DNA of 64,000 nucleotides, taken from the NCBI GenBank assembly GCA_016647705.1, contig CM028338.1, forward strand, positions 13,546,240-13,610,239, read 5' to 3'. Numbering within the stretch: position 1 is the first letter of the stretch; the number at the start of each line of letters is the position of its first letter. A program made the position numbers and the translations under genes. Below, piece by piece: positions 33,536 to 46,541 of this stretch. The notes beneath the pieces are model-generated. The model saw nothing but the letters and a program-made list of their open reading frames with translations. It was not told where the DNA came from and made no database searches. This DNA is from Eucommia ulmoides (Eukaryota; Streptophyta; Magnoliopsida; Garryales; Eucommiaceae).

Positions 33536-33589
33536 CCGTGCAACAATAAAAAGAACACAATATCTAGGGAGCATTAATCTTTTTGTATT

Positions 33590-34345
33590 TACCACTTACC
33601 TCCCTGTCATTTTGTTTAAAACCACAAACTTCTCATGTCATTTGTTAAATACAAGTCAACCTCTTTGATTGGAAAAAAGACACAAATGCCCTTCTATTAT
33701 TTAAAAAAAAATTATTCTTTTATTTATTTATTTTTTAAATTTCACTAACGTCCAAATTTAAAAAAAAAAAAAAAAAAAAAATCCTCCTAAAGTTTTAAAA
33801 ATTTACTTTTACCCCCCAACCCACCGCCTCCCAACTCCGCAACCCCTCTCCTGCCACCACCCTCTACCCTCATCAATTGATTCTTCTTCTTCTCTCTCTC
33901 TCTTTAGAGAGAGAGAAACAAAGAAGAAAGAATGAGGAATAAAAAGAAGAATCAACTAGCGGGGGTGGGGGTGTATTAGTAGGGGAAACAACTTCTTTTT
34001 TCTTTTTTCTTTTTTAATTTGTTAAAAAAGAAAGGGGTGAAAAAATATATATTTTTATAAATAAGGTTGTTAGTGTAAAAACGTAAAGGAGAAAAAAAAA
34101 TTATATATATATAAACTTAAAGAGATATTTAAGTATTTTAATTTTAATTATTTAATTATTTATAATTGTTAAGGGTAAAATTGTCATTATAATAAAAATC
34201 AGTAATTTTTTACCTATATGGGAACTAAATGGTCTTTGACCACATAAGGAGGTGACCAGTATTTTATAAATAACAGGGAGAATTGCGATTTTATGCAAAA
34301 TAACAGGGGACATAAGTTTTATCCTTAATCTTCCACTAAGTTCAT
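33590..34345. mobile_element. Foldback/MITE-like element, related to 50776-51590
   Basis: The left side has ACTTACCTCCCTGTCATTTTG and CTCATGTCATTTG. The right side has AAGGGTAAAATTGTCATTATAATAAAA, GGAGGTGACC and ATAACAGGGGACATAAG, in inverse relation. The centre has CCACC-rich then GGGGTGGGGG sequence and a TCTCTC/GAGAGA hairpin (33892-33923). Same layout as the element at 50776-51590 but more decayed; ends are not exact and no target duplication was found. Confidence 0.5.
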
Positions 34346-35100
34346 GCATCAAACCCCTCTACATCTTCTTCAACACTCAATTAGATACTTTTTTACTTTG
34401 ATTTTGCTTTCAAATGTATCTATCCTCTCCAAGTGGATTTTAAATTGAGACATCCGCAATGCCCTTATATCTTTAGGGACACCAGTACATTTCTCTTTTA
34501 CCATTGGTTGACTAACCTTTGGATCATGAGAAGTATCCATATTCTCAAGTTCCATGTGAAAATCATACAATCAAGAATCCACTATTTAATCAAATTCATC
34601 GATTAATAAGATAAATCTAAAATGAGTTACTAACAAAGTTACTTGGTTATTTCTTTAAATCTCTATTAACAACACCATAACTGTTAATATATTCCAAACC
34701 TAGTCATCTTTAAAAGAAAATTATCATTTCATTTTATCAATTAATGTTTATTGATGATGGTGTTGAACAAACTGTGCTTCGTACTCAAAATGTAAGGCAA
34801 GGAATAAGATTAGAATAATCATCTTAGGCCAAAGAACATTCATAAATCTTGAAATTCATAATGTTGCAATTTTTTAATATGCACTCATAATTCCAATTTT
34901 TGAGATTCTAATTCCATGCATCCAAACACTGCCTTAGTCTTTTGTTTGAAGGGAAAAAACAAAAGGTAAAATGTTAAATTTCCTAAACAAAAAGTATACT
35001 TGAGGCAAAGAACATAAATCGAACACATAGCAGAGAAATTAAAATCGGAGACGACTAAAACAATGCAATTAAATCCATGATCTCCTTTCAATCCTCCCGT
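34346..35100. other. No recognised feature
   Basis: AT-rich. Open frames at 34370-34570 and 34885-35091 (minus) show no motif. TTCCATGCATCCAAACACTGCC near 34912 resembles a DNA-transposon tip, unpaired. Confidence 0.4.
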
Positions 35101-35139
35101 AAGGGGGTAGTTTAATTCTTGTCATCGATATCCATTATT

Positions 35140-35660
35140 CTTTTCACTAAAAGAACATCTAAACGAACATTGTTCGACATGACTTCGTTAAAACTTGTAA
35201 ATTTTTTTCACTAAACGATTCTCTAAACACACATTGTTTGGCATGAATTCGCTAAAGTCTTCCTAAATTCTTTTTACTAAATGATCCTCAAAACAACATT
35301 GTACTGCATGAATTCGTTAAAGTCTTCCTAAATTCGTTTCACTGAACGATCCTCTAAACAAAAGTTGTTTGACATGAATTCGTTAATGTCTTCCTAATTT
35401 TTTTTCACTAAACAATCCTCTAAATAAACGTTGTCGGCGTGAATTCGTTAAAGTCTTCCTAAATTCTTTTCACCAAACGATCCTCCAAAAGAAAGTTGTT
35501 CATTATGAGATTCATTAACGTTTATTCACTCCAAATCCTGCCCTGAGATGGGCATTCTCTAAACTACGTTTAACCTGATCTTTGGTACCCGCACGGTACG
35601 TAGGCAACCCACCTGAGTTAAGTCATATCTTAACCAAAATTTCACGAAAATTTGAAGTCG
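35140..35660 (+). repeat. ~64-bp tandem repeat and Tat/Ogre-type leader fragment
   Basis: About five or six units share CACTAAACGATCCTCTAAAC, TTGTTTG-CATGAATTCG and TAAAGTCTTCCTAAATTC (35200-35520). They are followed by ACCTGATCTTTGGTACC and GTACGTAGGCAACCC (35578-35612), the leader word seen in the LTRs at 40382-43920 and 43926-46283. Related units on the minus strand lie at 52610-53040. It is a remnant of a Tat/Ogre-type element, ends unknown. Confidence 0.65.
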
Positions 35661-36513
35661 CGTCCATTCACAACTAAGTTTATTCCAAGCATGTATTACC
35701 TTATCGGTAGGCCATGACACATTTTATAAGTTCATAAATCACCATCTTGTATTGCATTCATTCGAGAGATGGAACAAAATGGTGCGTATCTCCTTTCGTT
35801 GTCACCATGAGTAAACTTACATGATAAAAAGAGGTAGTTGTAGTCACCACATTTTGTTATGCTAATGAATGGCATTTCTTTCTAAAATAAAAAATAATAA
35901 TAATAATGATTTTTCTAAGTCAATTATTCATGAATCTCAAAAAAATCCAAATGAAAATGGAGGGTCCCGATTCGAAAGTTTCAAGAATAAATTCAAGTTT
36001 GAATTTTTGCAATTGGAAACTTTAATGCCTAAATTGTAAACTTGAAATAATAAATTAAATCTCCAAGTTTTAAATTAATATTTCAAAAAGATCAATTAAG
36101 TCAACGGCTATCTAATTAGGGATTTAGAACCATAATTGTATTTTTTGGGAAGTTTTGTAACTAAATTGAAAATTTAAAAGATTAATATTTTGGCCTCTGA
36201 GTTCAAAATTAATATTTTAAAAGTTCAATTAATCTCAAACTGAGTTAAATAAAAATTTCATAATCCCAATTGGGCCCTTGAGTAAGTTAATTGAGACAAT
36301 TTGTCGAATTTGAAAGTTTAGGGGCTTAATTAGAATTTTGAAAAACTTTAAATCAACATTCAAATGGATCAATCTTGATTCTAATTTTCCAATTAAATAT
36401 TTAAAAATAATTAATTCTTTGAAGACTCAAATTGAAACTCCAATTGAGGTTCGAAGAGTCAAAGAAAAACTTCGGGGTTAAAATGAAAAGTTTGAAAAAA
36501 TTGTTTTAGGACT
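35661..36513. other. Non-coding, possibly U3 of a Tat/Ogre-type element
   Basis: Repeated short words (AAGTTT, AATTGG, TTAATTA) and TAATAATAATAATGAT near 35893. No gene. The last five bases GGACT are the target duplication of the next LTR. Confidence 0.35.
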
Positions 36514-38805
36514 TGTTGGCCCAGTAAGCTACCCAAGAGAGGGGTGAATTGGGTAGTATTAAAAAATTATCAGAATAATAATAACACTTCAAAAATTCAA
36601 ACAATTAATTTTATCCTAAATTAATTATTATCTTTATAGCAGCGAATATGTGTTATCAACTAGATGCACACCAAACAACAATATAAGGAAAATAAATAAG
36701 GCAACACACCACGATATATCTTGGTTCACCAAGTTACTCTTGGCTAATCCAGTCCTCCAAGCCCCACGAAGATTCGCACCCACTAATCACTAAGATTCCT
36801 TTAAACAGATAGGAACCAAAGCTTTATACGATGATTCTTTTCGCAGGCTCAGAATCAACCTTTACAAATTTCTTTTTCCAAATTCAGGAATAACCTCTTC
36901 TTTTTCATAGGCTCAAGAATAACCTCTACTTTTTACAAGTTCAAGAATAACTTATACTTTTTACAAGCTCAAGAATAACCTAATTCTTTTTGTACCTTAG
37001 GCTAAAGAATCAAAACCTCACATAAACGCTCCAACTATCATTTTTCCAGGTAAGGATGGAACATTTACAAATCATTCACAATTAATTCTATAAAAGAAGA
37101 ATTAACACCTCAATCTCTTTACCGGAAGAGATTAAAACCAAGCTACCCTTGATTAGATACTCCCAATAGTACCTAATCTGCACATAACTCATCAATTATA
37201 AGAAATTGATAACTTTTTCTCACTTAGAGTTTCTACCACCTCAAATCAATTTAAATTCGATTAATATCCCGATAATTACTAATGATAGAATTAAGTGAGG
37301 AAACCAAAATCTAATTATAAAAATAATGCGAGTAGCACAAAATTAAGCACATAATCAGATTATCACACAAATAGTTTTAAAATATTTTTATGCTTTTAAA
37401 GTTCAAAAAATGATTTCATCAAGATCTTATCAACCAAGCAAATATAGAAAAATAAATATGCAGTAAAGATTAATAGCTTTAAAAGATCTCACCCGGATAA
37501 CACCAAAGAATTATAAATTGGAACACTAGACAGCTAAATGAGATGACGCTTACACAATCAGCGCTTCAACTCAAGAACTCCTCAATAATTGATCTCACAA
37601 TTTGATCTCTCAAAATAATATCAGAATGATTACTCTTATAAAAACTTATGAACTGAATAGTTCTTGATATTGATAGATTGGGATATTTTATAAGTGAAAA
37701 ATGCAGGTTTATAAATAAGAAATTGAAAAAAGCTCTCCAACGGCTAGCTCCTACTTGTTATGACATTTAATTGCTCTTATAGACCCCTTTATCATTATAA
37801 CTTCATCTTGGACCAAATCACTTAATTGTGGCTTTTAAACTTCTCAATTAAGTCCCTCAAATATTTCTCAATCACAATTGAATAGGATAGAAAAAATTAT
37901 ATGTACCAAATTGAGAAATATTCAAACTTCATGAACCATATCTATAGGGATATCATAATATATATTGCATATCTCAAATAACATCAAATCTGTAAGATAT
38001 CTCTTAGATCTTAACCATAAAACGGCTAGTAACGGCTACTATTAGAATAAAATTCGAAATTCCACTAAATCCTGAAACAGACCCATAAGTCGACTAACCA
38101 ATAGTCGTCTGTTGACTGCTCAATTCAGGACATAGCCCAGCCAAAAACTCTTCGCCCATCTGTCGACCGACCATCCATCACTTGTCAACTGGACAATATA
38201 GAGAGTTTCATAAGTTGACCTATCTATCAACCTAGACATTCAGAGACTTCCTGTTTTAGGCTCAAGTTAACCTACCTATCGACTAAGAGATTCAACAAAT
38301 TCATATTCTATACATCGGTCGACTTACCTGTCGACTTACCAATGTTGGAATCTTCTCCTTAATTCGTTTTGAATTCATTCTCATTGACGTTTTTACCCCT
38401 TTAACCGATTTCTTTTCTCGGTTAGCTACACTAAATACTTAAATTTAATTTTAATCAATTATCAATATTTCTCTTTCAATTACATATAGAAGTAGATAAA
38501 ATTTCACTAATTAGGATTCTATCAAAACACACATAAATTTAAAAAAAAAAAAATGTGTTATGTATCCTAATCGGGATAAATTAAGAGTAAAAATTAACTT
38601 GAGTTGTTTTCCCATAGATTCTTCAAAATCTTCAGTCTCTTAATGTCCATCGTCTTTGTCAGTCTCTTTAGTATCAATAACTCTCTTTACTCAATTCTTC
38701 ATGACAAATCATCAATGGAACTTTAATACTGAAACACTCAATAAATTTATTAGTTCCACCAAAAACATCAACATTTAATTGTACATCAAAATCTTAGGAT
38801 CAACA
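36514..38805 (-). mobile_element. SIRE-like solo LTR (TSD GGACT)
   Basis: 2292 bp, TGTTGGCCCAGTAAGC to TTAGGATCAACA, with perfect GGACT at 36509-36513 and 38806-38810. This is the most complete copy of the family. It carries AGAGGGGTGAATTGGGTAG at its start, a short tandem of AAGAATAAC-CT(A/T)-CTTTTT at 36880-36985, CCAACGGCTAG near 37737, and a minus-strand TATA near 37706-37719. A cluster of GTCGAC/GTTGACC words spans 38090-38340, upstream of that TATA. Confidence 0.95.
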
Positions 38806-38810
38806 GGACT

Positions 38811-39142
38811 TAATTGATCAAATTGGAAGAAATTTTAAAAAATTATATCACGTTTTAATCAAAAAATTTCATTTTACAAATGTTAATTTTGAAGAAATCA
38901 AATGACATCAAAGATTTTGAAAAAAAAAATCTATTTTGACCGCCAAGGTTTGGGTATTATAAAAAATTCTTCAAATTGACAAGACATTTCAAGTTTTTTT
39001 CACAAATTGAGGGATCCAATGAAATATTGCATGAATTAATATTGTTTATTTATCATCAATTTGATAAAAAAAAATATAAAATAAGAATTTAAAAATAGTG
39101 CATTAAAGAGTTGTTTCACTTCTTCTCCACCCATTTTAGAAG
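38811..39142. other. Non-coding continuation of the host of two solo LTRs
   Basis: Continues the style of 35661-36513 after the inserted LTR (TTAATTGATCAAATTGG). No gene. Confidence 0.4.
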
Positions 39143-40381
39143 ATGACTGTAGACAGCATTTTGTCCCTCCTAGTCTGTGTCAAATCAAGTACAAGTTCAG
39201 ATAAATTTTAAACTTGGATTTAAAGAGAATGAAGTTCTACCTGAGATCACACTATACAATATACAAAAACATGACAAAAATGCAAAAAAAAAAATGATGA
39301 ATTAGATAAAACACAACTAAGCAAAAGTTTCGAGTCAAACTCAAACTTCTCATGATTTAAGAAGGTGTAAAATGACTTTAATAAAGTTTGATTTTCATTA
39401 AATCATATTTATTATAGATAAATCTTAGTCGCTACCCTGAAATTATAGGACATTTCAAACAATTAATTCAATTACCTACCCCGACCTTGAAACATTTACA
39501 ACCCCTGAATCTTATCAATTTAACACCAAAAATATTCATTTCATATATGCATATTACATCATATGCTACTAACAAACAATTTAAGACACCTTAAAAAAGG
39601 CTTATAAAGGTCATGACAAAGCCCTAAATCACAAGGTGATTTAAGGATTGGGCTTGACTTGGATTTTCACCAAATCCAAGTAGTCTTGACAAACCACCCT
39701 AGGTCCAAGCAATAAAGGGGACTAGCCATCATTTAATACTCACAAATAAATCCTTATAATGACCAAGGATCCTTCCTAGAATTTTCCTACCCAGTGGCTA
39801 TGGAAGAAAAACCAAGACACTTAAGGTACAACCAACCGTTATCAAAACTAAACCGATTCGGTTTGCCACCAAAGTAAGGCATTCAATGAGTATTGAATGC
39901 CAATCCCATCAAGAATTAAATGATTGGAAAGAAACATTGAGACCACATTCAAGGTATCTAGATATTTTAAGCAAAATATCTTAGAAACCAACCGAAAGCC
40001 TTGAATCGTGACAACCCGCTCCGAAACCAAACCGGATGAGTAGCCTCCAAGAAATGCATTAAATACACATCCCATCAAGAATTAAATTCTTGGGATGACA
40101 TGGAATGTCTAGGTTCAAAGGATGTAGATATTTTCACCTTAGGGTTAACTAGGAACTTGGAAACTAATCGTCGGTTACAATGTAATTTATCTCGATTCCA
40201 TCCGAATCCAACCGTAGGAGTGCCCTCCAAGTCATGAATCATCACTTTTCATTAAATTCAAAGTGACACCTAAGGGCTAGATGCAATTAACCTTGGATTC
40301 ATTTATGACAACCAAACTGAAATAGTGGATCTAACCGATACTTAGCCCTTAAATCGAACTGGATCCATCATATCAAGTCAT

Positions 40382-43300
40382 TGACGCACCTTGGATTTCG
40401 ATAGTAGAAGAAGTACAGAATTAGGAAAGGGATGAAAACAAGTTTCATACCTTCCTCTCTAAGTCGTTCAAATTCGTTCATTTTTTAAAATGGTTTTTTA
40501 AGGGCTTTTCAAGGCGTCGATTTTGAAAAACTTCTTGGGCCAATATTTTTGTTAAAAAAATAGAGTCTCCACCTAGGATGGGGTTAAATGGTGTGCTAGG
40601 TTATCAGAATTTTGGAAATTCATTTTTCCTTTTGAAATTGCCCACGTTTTGACTTTTATAGGTCTATATACCAAAGATATTCTTTAGGTTTGGGAGTCGG
40701 TTATGATCAAGGAAGGTGTTAGACATCCCAAGTCACATGTCTAAAGACGGTACCTTAGTCTAAATAGATGTTTGCTATTAAACACTATCCAAGCAGTTTT
40801 CTTTGATTTACTTAAGTAAGAATAATTCTCTTTTTAAAAGTTTTTCCTCTTTTTATATATTTTATCATGATGTAATGGAAATAATGTATATACTACAGCT
40901 ATTACAAGTCAGTGACAACCAATAATAGTTTATATACAGACAAATATGTAAATATGCAAGTTATACTAAATGAAATGCAAACTAAGATTAAATTGTTTGG
41001 ATATGCGACCGAACACACACGTGGGTTGCCTACGTATCTCAAATGAGAATCAGGTCTTTACGTAGTTCGTTTTAGTTAGTATAAATAATATGGTTTATTA
41101 TCAAATGTATGACCGAACCCTTATGGGTTGCCTACGTACTTTGGGTGGTTACCAAAGATCAGGTCAGACGTAGTTCATTCTTGTCTCGTTTAAAGGAAAG
41201 GGGTTTATTATTAAAAGTGTGACCGAACCCTTATGGAATGCCTACGTACTTTGGGTGATTGCCAAAGATCAGGTCAAACATAATTCATTGTTGTTATGTT
41301 TGAAAAACTGGGTTATTTTTTTTGTTAAAGACTGGTTTTGGTTAAAGACTGGTTTGTTTTAGTTAATGTCAATTGATTATTAGTTAGTTTTGGTTGATTA
41401 TCCGTTAGTTTTGGTTGTGACCAACCTAAATTAGCTATTTATTAACAGTTTTTAGAGTTGTGAACAACCTGAATCCCAACCCTAGTTAGGTTTATTAACA
41501 ATTTTTAGAGTTGTGAACAACTTGACTCATAAACCTAATTATACATAACAACCCTTTGATTTTGTCAAAAACCTTAAACAAACTCCTTTGTTTTGTTTTG
41601 TTTAGTGTTAGTGTGTGCTTTGTTTAGCTAAAAAGTAAAAGAAATACGATGTTCTTGGGGGAATCATTGAGACTATGCACAACTCATAATGTGATAGAAG
41701 TTTTGTTTGAATCCTCACATGTTCTTAACATGTTCTTGGATTATTTGATATTTTTTAATGTTCTTGAAGGTTTTTGAATGTTCTTGAGATACTTGAAATG
41801 GTTTTGCATGATTTGAGCCTAGTTTGGTTGTTATAATTAAGATTAAGTGTTTGTTTGATGATCTTGACAAAATCAAAATCTTGTTTGGTTGTTTTATTGG
41901 TTTTATATGTTATGTATATGAAAATAAAGTGCTTTATCTACACGAACATGCTATATACAAGAAATATACACAAATTAAACCAAAATCATAGGGGATTTTG
42001 AGGAAACATACCTACTTAGGGGATGTGATCTTCCCTAAGTGTTTACCTCCTTCTCCTCCTTAATTTTCTTGGTCGGTAGTTGATCGGTGGTCGTCGATTC
42101 CTCGAGTTCTTATCCAAGAACCCAAGAACACCATACTTAGGGGATGTGGCTGTCCCTAAGTAGCTAGTCTCCCTTCCTTCTTAGCCCTCTTTGCGCGGTG
42201 TTGATCGGTGGTCGTCGATCCTTTGAAATCTTGTTCTGAGAAATTCAAGAACACCTTCCTGGACTGTATTCTAGTAGAATAATGATGTGTTATTTTATAA
42301 ATATGATTAAGAGACCCAGTACTTGAGAGAGTTTCTCGAGTTTAGAGAGAAGTAGTTTAGCCTTTGAGACTTGCAAAAATGAGAGGTGAGACCATGTATT
42401 TATAGGCCTGGTGGCATGGCATTAGCCAATGCGCAGGCCAATCCAGGTTGCTCCCTGGGGGGTGTATGGCCTAAGGGACTCATCGTCTTGCTTTGATCTT
42501 GTTTGGCTTGGAAAGAATTCAGAATAAAAGGTTGGGTTCTCAAAGATTTGGTAATCATTAACAAATATTTTCAAAGAATTGGTAATGATTGACAATTATT
42601 ACCAATGATTGGAAATCATTACCAATAATTTTCTCTTATCCTATCAAATTTCTTAAACATAGGTGCATTTATAACTTGATGTGATGGATTCGGTTTGGTT
42701 TAGGCGATAAGTACCAGTTAGATTCACTATTTTGGTTTGGTCATCATAAATGTAGCCAAGGTACATTGTATCTGGTCCTTAGGTGTCACTTTGTATTTAA
42801 TGCAAAGTGATGATTCATGACTTGGAAGGAACTCCTACAGTTGGATTCGGATGGAATTGGGTTAACTTTACTTGTAACCTTGAGTTGGTTTCCAAGTTGC
42901 CTAGTTACCCTTAGATATTTTTGGGAAAATGTCTGCATCCTTTGAACTGAGCCATGCCATGTCATCACAATCATTTAATTCTTGATGGGATGTGCGTTTA
43001 ATTCATTTCTTGGAAGTTATTCATCTGGTTTGATTTCGATAACGGGTCATCACGATTCAAGGCTTTCGGTTGGTTTCTAATATATTTTTCTTAAAATATC
43101 TAGATACCTTGAATGTGGTCTCGACTTGTCATCCCATGCATTTAATTATTGATAGGATGGGCTTCAATGCTCATTAAATGCCTTACTTAGGTGGTAAACC
43201 GAATCGGTTTAGTTTCAATAACGGTTGGTTGTACCCTAAGTGTCTTGGTTTCCCTTCCTTAGCCACTTGGTAGGAAACTTCTAGGAAGGCTCCTTGGTCA

Positions 43301-43920
43301 TTAGAAGACTTTATTTTTGGGCCTTAAATTATGGCTAGTCCCCTTGATTGCTTGGGCCTAGGGTGGTTTGTCAAGACTAATTGGATTTGGTGAAAATCCA
43401 AGTCAAGCCCAATCCTTAAATCACCTTATGATTTAGGGCTTTGTCATTACCTTTCTAAGCCGTGTTTAAGGTGTCTTAGATTGTTTATTGGTATTTTGTG
43501 ATGTGGTGTGCATAAATGAAATGGATGTTTTTGGTGTTAAATTTGACAAGATTCAGGGGTTGTATATGTTTCAAGGTCGAGGTGGGTAACTAAGTTAATT
43601 TGTTTAAAATGTCCTATAATTTAAGTGTGGTGACTAAGATTTATCTATACTAAAGATAATTTAATGAAAATCAAACTTTAGTAAAGTCATTTTAAGCCTC
43701 CTTAAATCATGAGAATTTCGAGTTTGACTGGAAACTTTTACTTAGCTGTATTTTGTCTAATTCAACATTTTTGCATTTTTGTCATATTTTTTGTTGTTTT
43801 TGTATAGTATGTAGTGTGATCTTAGGTAGAAATTCATTCTCTTTAAACCCAAATTTAAAGTTTATTTGAACTTTTACTCGATTTGACACTGATTGGGCGA
43901 GACAAAATGCGGTGTCTACA
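40382..43920 (-). mobile_element. Nested solo LTR of the same family, inverted (TSD GTCAT)
   Basis: 3539 bp; on the minus strand it runs from TGTAGACACCGCATTTTG to AAGGTGCGTCA. GTCAT duplications lie at 40377-40381 and 43921-43925, so it inserted inside the U3 of the LTR at 39148-46283 in reverse. Both copies are complete, which proves that the 3.5-kb unit is the LTR itself. The minus-strand TATA CCTATAAATACA is at 42397-42408. Leader words with CCTACGTA and GACCGAACC are at 41000-41300; a ~121-bp duplication of CTTAGGGGATGTG lies at 42014/42135. The two copies form a long imperfect inverted repeat across 39-46 kb. Confidence 0.95.
41000..41300. repeat. ~110-bp tandem leader repeat, about three units
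   Basis: GACCGAACCCTTATGG starts at 41111 and 41221, with a related GACCGAACACACACGTGGG at 41006. Each is followed by TGCCTACGTA and a GATCAGGTC word. Confidence 0.82.
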
Positions 43921-44905
43921 GTCATAAATGCACCCATGTGTAAGGATTTCGATTGAAAGAGAGAAAATGATTGGTAATGATTACCAAATCTTTGAGAATC
44001 CCATCTCTAATCCTAAATTCATTCCAAGACAAGACAATCAGTCCCCTAGGCCAAACACTGCCCAGGGAATACCCTGAATTGGCCTAGACATTGGCTAATG
44101 CACAGGCCCCCAAGTCTATAAATACCTGTCCACCCCTCTCATTTTTGCAGGTCTTGAAGGCCTAACTTATCTCTCGAAACTAGAGCAACTCTCTCGGGTC
44201 CTAGGCCTCTCAAGAATATTTCTCAAATAACGCTTCGTTATTCTGTTGAAATCCGATTGTGGAAGGTGTTCTTGAAGTTCATCGAACAAGATCTCTAAGG
44301 ATCAACGATCACCGATCAACACCGAGCCAAGAGAAGTAAGAAGGGAAAGGAAGACTAGACACTTAGCGATAACCACATCCCCTAAGTAGGGTGTTCTTGA
44401 GTTCTTAGATATGAACTCAAGAAATTGACAACCACTGACCAGGAAGATCAAAGAGGAAAATGAGGTAAGCACTTAGGGAACACCACATACCCTAAGAAGG
44501 TATGTTCCTATAAAACCCCCTATGATTCTTCGTTAATCTTGTGCATATTACTTGTGTATAGTAGAATCATGTAGATAACACACTCTATTTACACGTACAT
44601 AACAAATAAAATCTATAAAAGAACCAAACAATCACTAAAACAACCAAACAAGCTTTTGATTTTGTCAAGAACATCAAACAACTACCTAATCTATTTTATA
44701 ACAACCAAACTAGGCTCAAACCAAACAAAATCATTCCAAACATCTCAAGAACATTCAAAAACATCAAATCATCCAACAACATGTTAAGAACATGTGAGGA
44801 TTCAAACAAAACTTTTATCACACCATGAGTTGTGCATAAGCTATATGATTTCTCCAAGAACATCGTAATTCTTTCTTTTTTTAGCTAAACAAAACAAACT
44901 TGTAT

Positions 44906-44926
44906 ATATATATATATATATATATG
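44906..44926. repeat. (TA)n run in the LTR leader
   Basis: An uninterrupted TATATA run, absent from the inverted sister LTR. Confidence 0.85.
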
Positions 44927-46516
44927 CTCTACACCGACAAACCCTTTGTGGCTAAGAACTCGGGATAAAGGGAGGGCCCCTATTCCTTCAGGGATATGTG
45001 TGATTCTTATTTAAAAACTTTCTTGTTTTCCTTAGTTATAAGTAGGACTGGAATAAATATATGGTATTTATTTTCACTTTTAACTAACAACTCACACACT
45101 AACACTAAACTAACCAAAACAAAGAATTTTGTTTAAGGTTTTTGACAAAATCAAAGGGTTGTTTTGTATATATTAGGATTGTGATTCAGGTTGTTCACAA
45201 CTCTAAAAACTGTTAATAAACTTAATTAGGGTTGTGATATAGGTTGTTCACAACTCTAAGAACTATTAATAATAGTTAATTAAGGTTGTGATTCAGATTG
45301 TTCACAACCAAAACTAATTGATAATCAACTAACCCAACCTTAAACTAAACCAACCCAGCTTTTCAAACACAACAACACTGAACTACGTCTGACCTGATCT
45401 TTGGTAACCACCCAAAGTACGTAAGGCAACCCATAAGGGTTCGGTCATACCTTTAATAATGAATCCAATTTTTAACTTAACAAAAATGAACTACATCTTA
45501 CCTGATTTTTGGTGACCACCCAAAGTACGAAGGCAACCACCCATAAGGGTTCGGTCACACCTCTAATAATAAACCGTATCTTTTACCCTAACCAGAACGA
45601 ACTATGTGATGACCTGATTCTCATTCGAGATACATAGGCAACCCACATGCAAGTTTGGTCGCATGTCTAAACAACTTAGTCTTAGTTTTCATTTCACTTA
45701 GTGTAGCTTGCATATTACATATTTGTCCATATATAAATTGTTATTGGGTGTCATTGACTAGTAGTTTGTAGTATTTACCTACTTTCCATTAAATCATGTC
45801 AAAAATACATAAAAGGAACAAAAACTTTAAAAAGGGGAATTATTTTTGTTTAGTAAGAGTCAAAGAAAACTGCTTGGATAGTGTTTAACAATGAGTATCT
45901 ATTTAGACTAAGGTACCTTCTTCAGATGGGTGTCTTGGGGTGTCTAACATTTTTCCCGAGCATAACCGACTCTCGAACTTAAAGAATATCGCTGGTACAT
46001 AGACTTACGGAAGTCAAAACCCAGGCCATTTCAAAAGAGAAAATGAATATCCAAAATCCCGGTGACCTACCACACCATTTAACCCCATGTTAGGTGGAGA
46101 CTCCGATTTTTAACGTAAAATCTCAACCCAAGAATTTTTTCAAAACCGACGCCTAGAAAAACCCTTGAGAAACCATTTTCAAAATGAACGGATTTGGACG
46201 ATTTAGAAAGAAAGGGGTGAAACTTGTTTCCACCCTCTTCCCAATTCTCTACTTCTTCCGCTATCAAAATCTGTGGTACGTCAATGACAAGCATTGGATT
46301 CTTTCTTTGGAGTGTATGGAGATGTTTCGAAGTGTTATTATACATTTTCCAAATGAAAATTAGCTTAATGGAGTGGATTGTGGGAGTAATTCATGAAATA
46401 CCCCTTTTAGGGGGGTTAAATCATGTAAACGAGAAAATAGGGGTGCTATCATCAGCTCGGGGGCAGCTAACAGCCCCGTGATGTGTCGTGTAGATCCACG
46501 GATGCACAAACAACTA

Positions 46517-46541
46517 GGGGTTGCCTATAAAAAGCAACCCC
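46517..46541 (+). promoter_or_regulatory. TATA box inside a perfect 8-bp inverted repeat
   Basis: GGGGTTGC, then CTATAAAAA, then GCAACCCC. The TATA element occupies the loop. CACACACTTTCTGCACCC follows within about 30 bases, where an RNA start would be expected. Confidence 0.5.

Larger units (their letters stand above)
39148..46283 (+). mobile_element. Large Tat/Ogre-type solo LTR, interrupted by its own family (TSD ATGAC)
   Basis: The LTR comprises 39148-40381 and 43926-46283, about 3.59 kb when the insertion is removed. It starts TGTAGACAGCATTTTG and ends GTGGTACGTCA, with perfect ATGAC at 39143-39147 and 46284-46288. In transcription sense: U3 with CCTAGG-CCAAGCAA and ATCCAAGT blocks, a TATA box CTATAAATAC at 44116-44125, leader repeats with CCTGATCTTTGGT and AAGTACG-AGGCAACC (45400-45640), then the conserved GTCTAACA hairpin block (45905-45980). 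There is no PBS or internal region beyond. LTR length and leader words fit the Tat/Ogre lineage. Confidence 0.93.

Noticed and set aside
46079..46290. GGTGGAGACTCC near 46095 considered as an Ogre primer-binding site
   Set aside because: It lies about 190 bases inside the LTR end defined by the ATGAC target duplication, so it is internal to the LTR.
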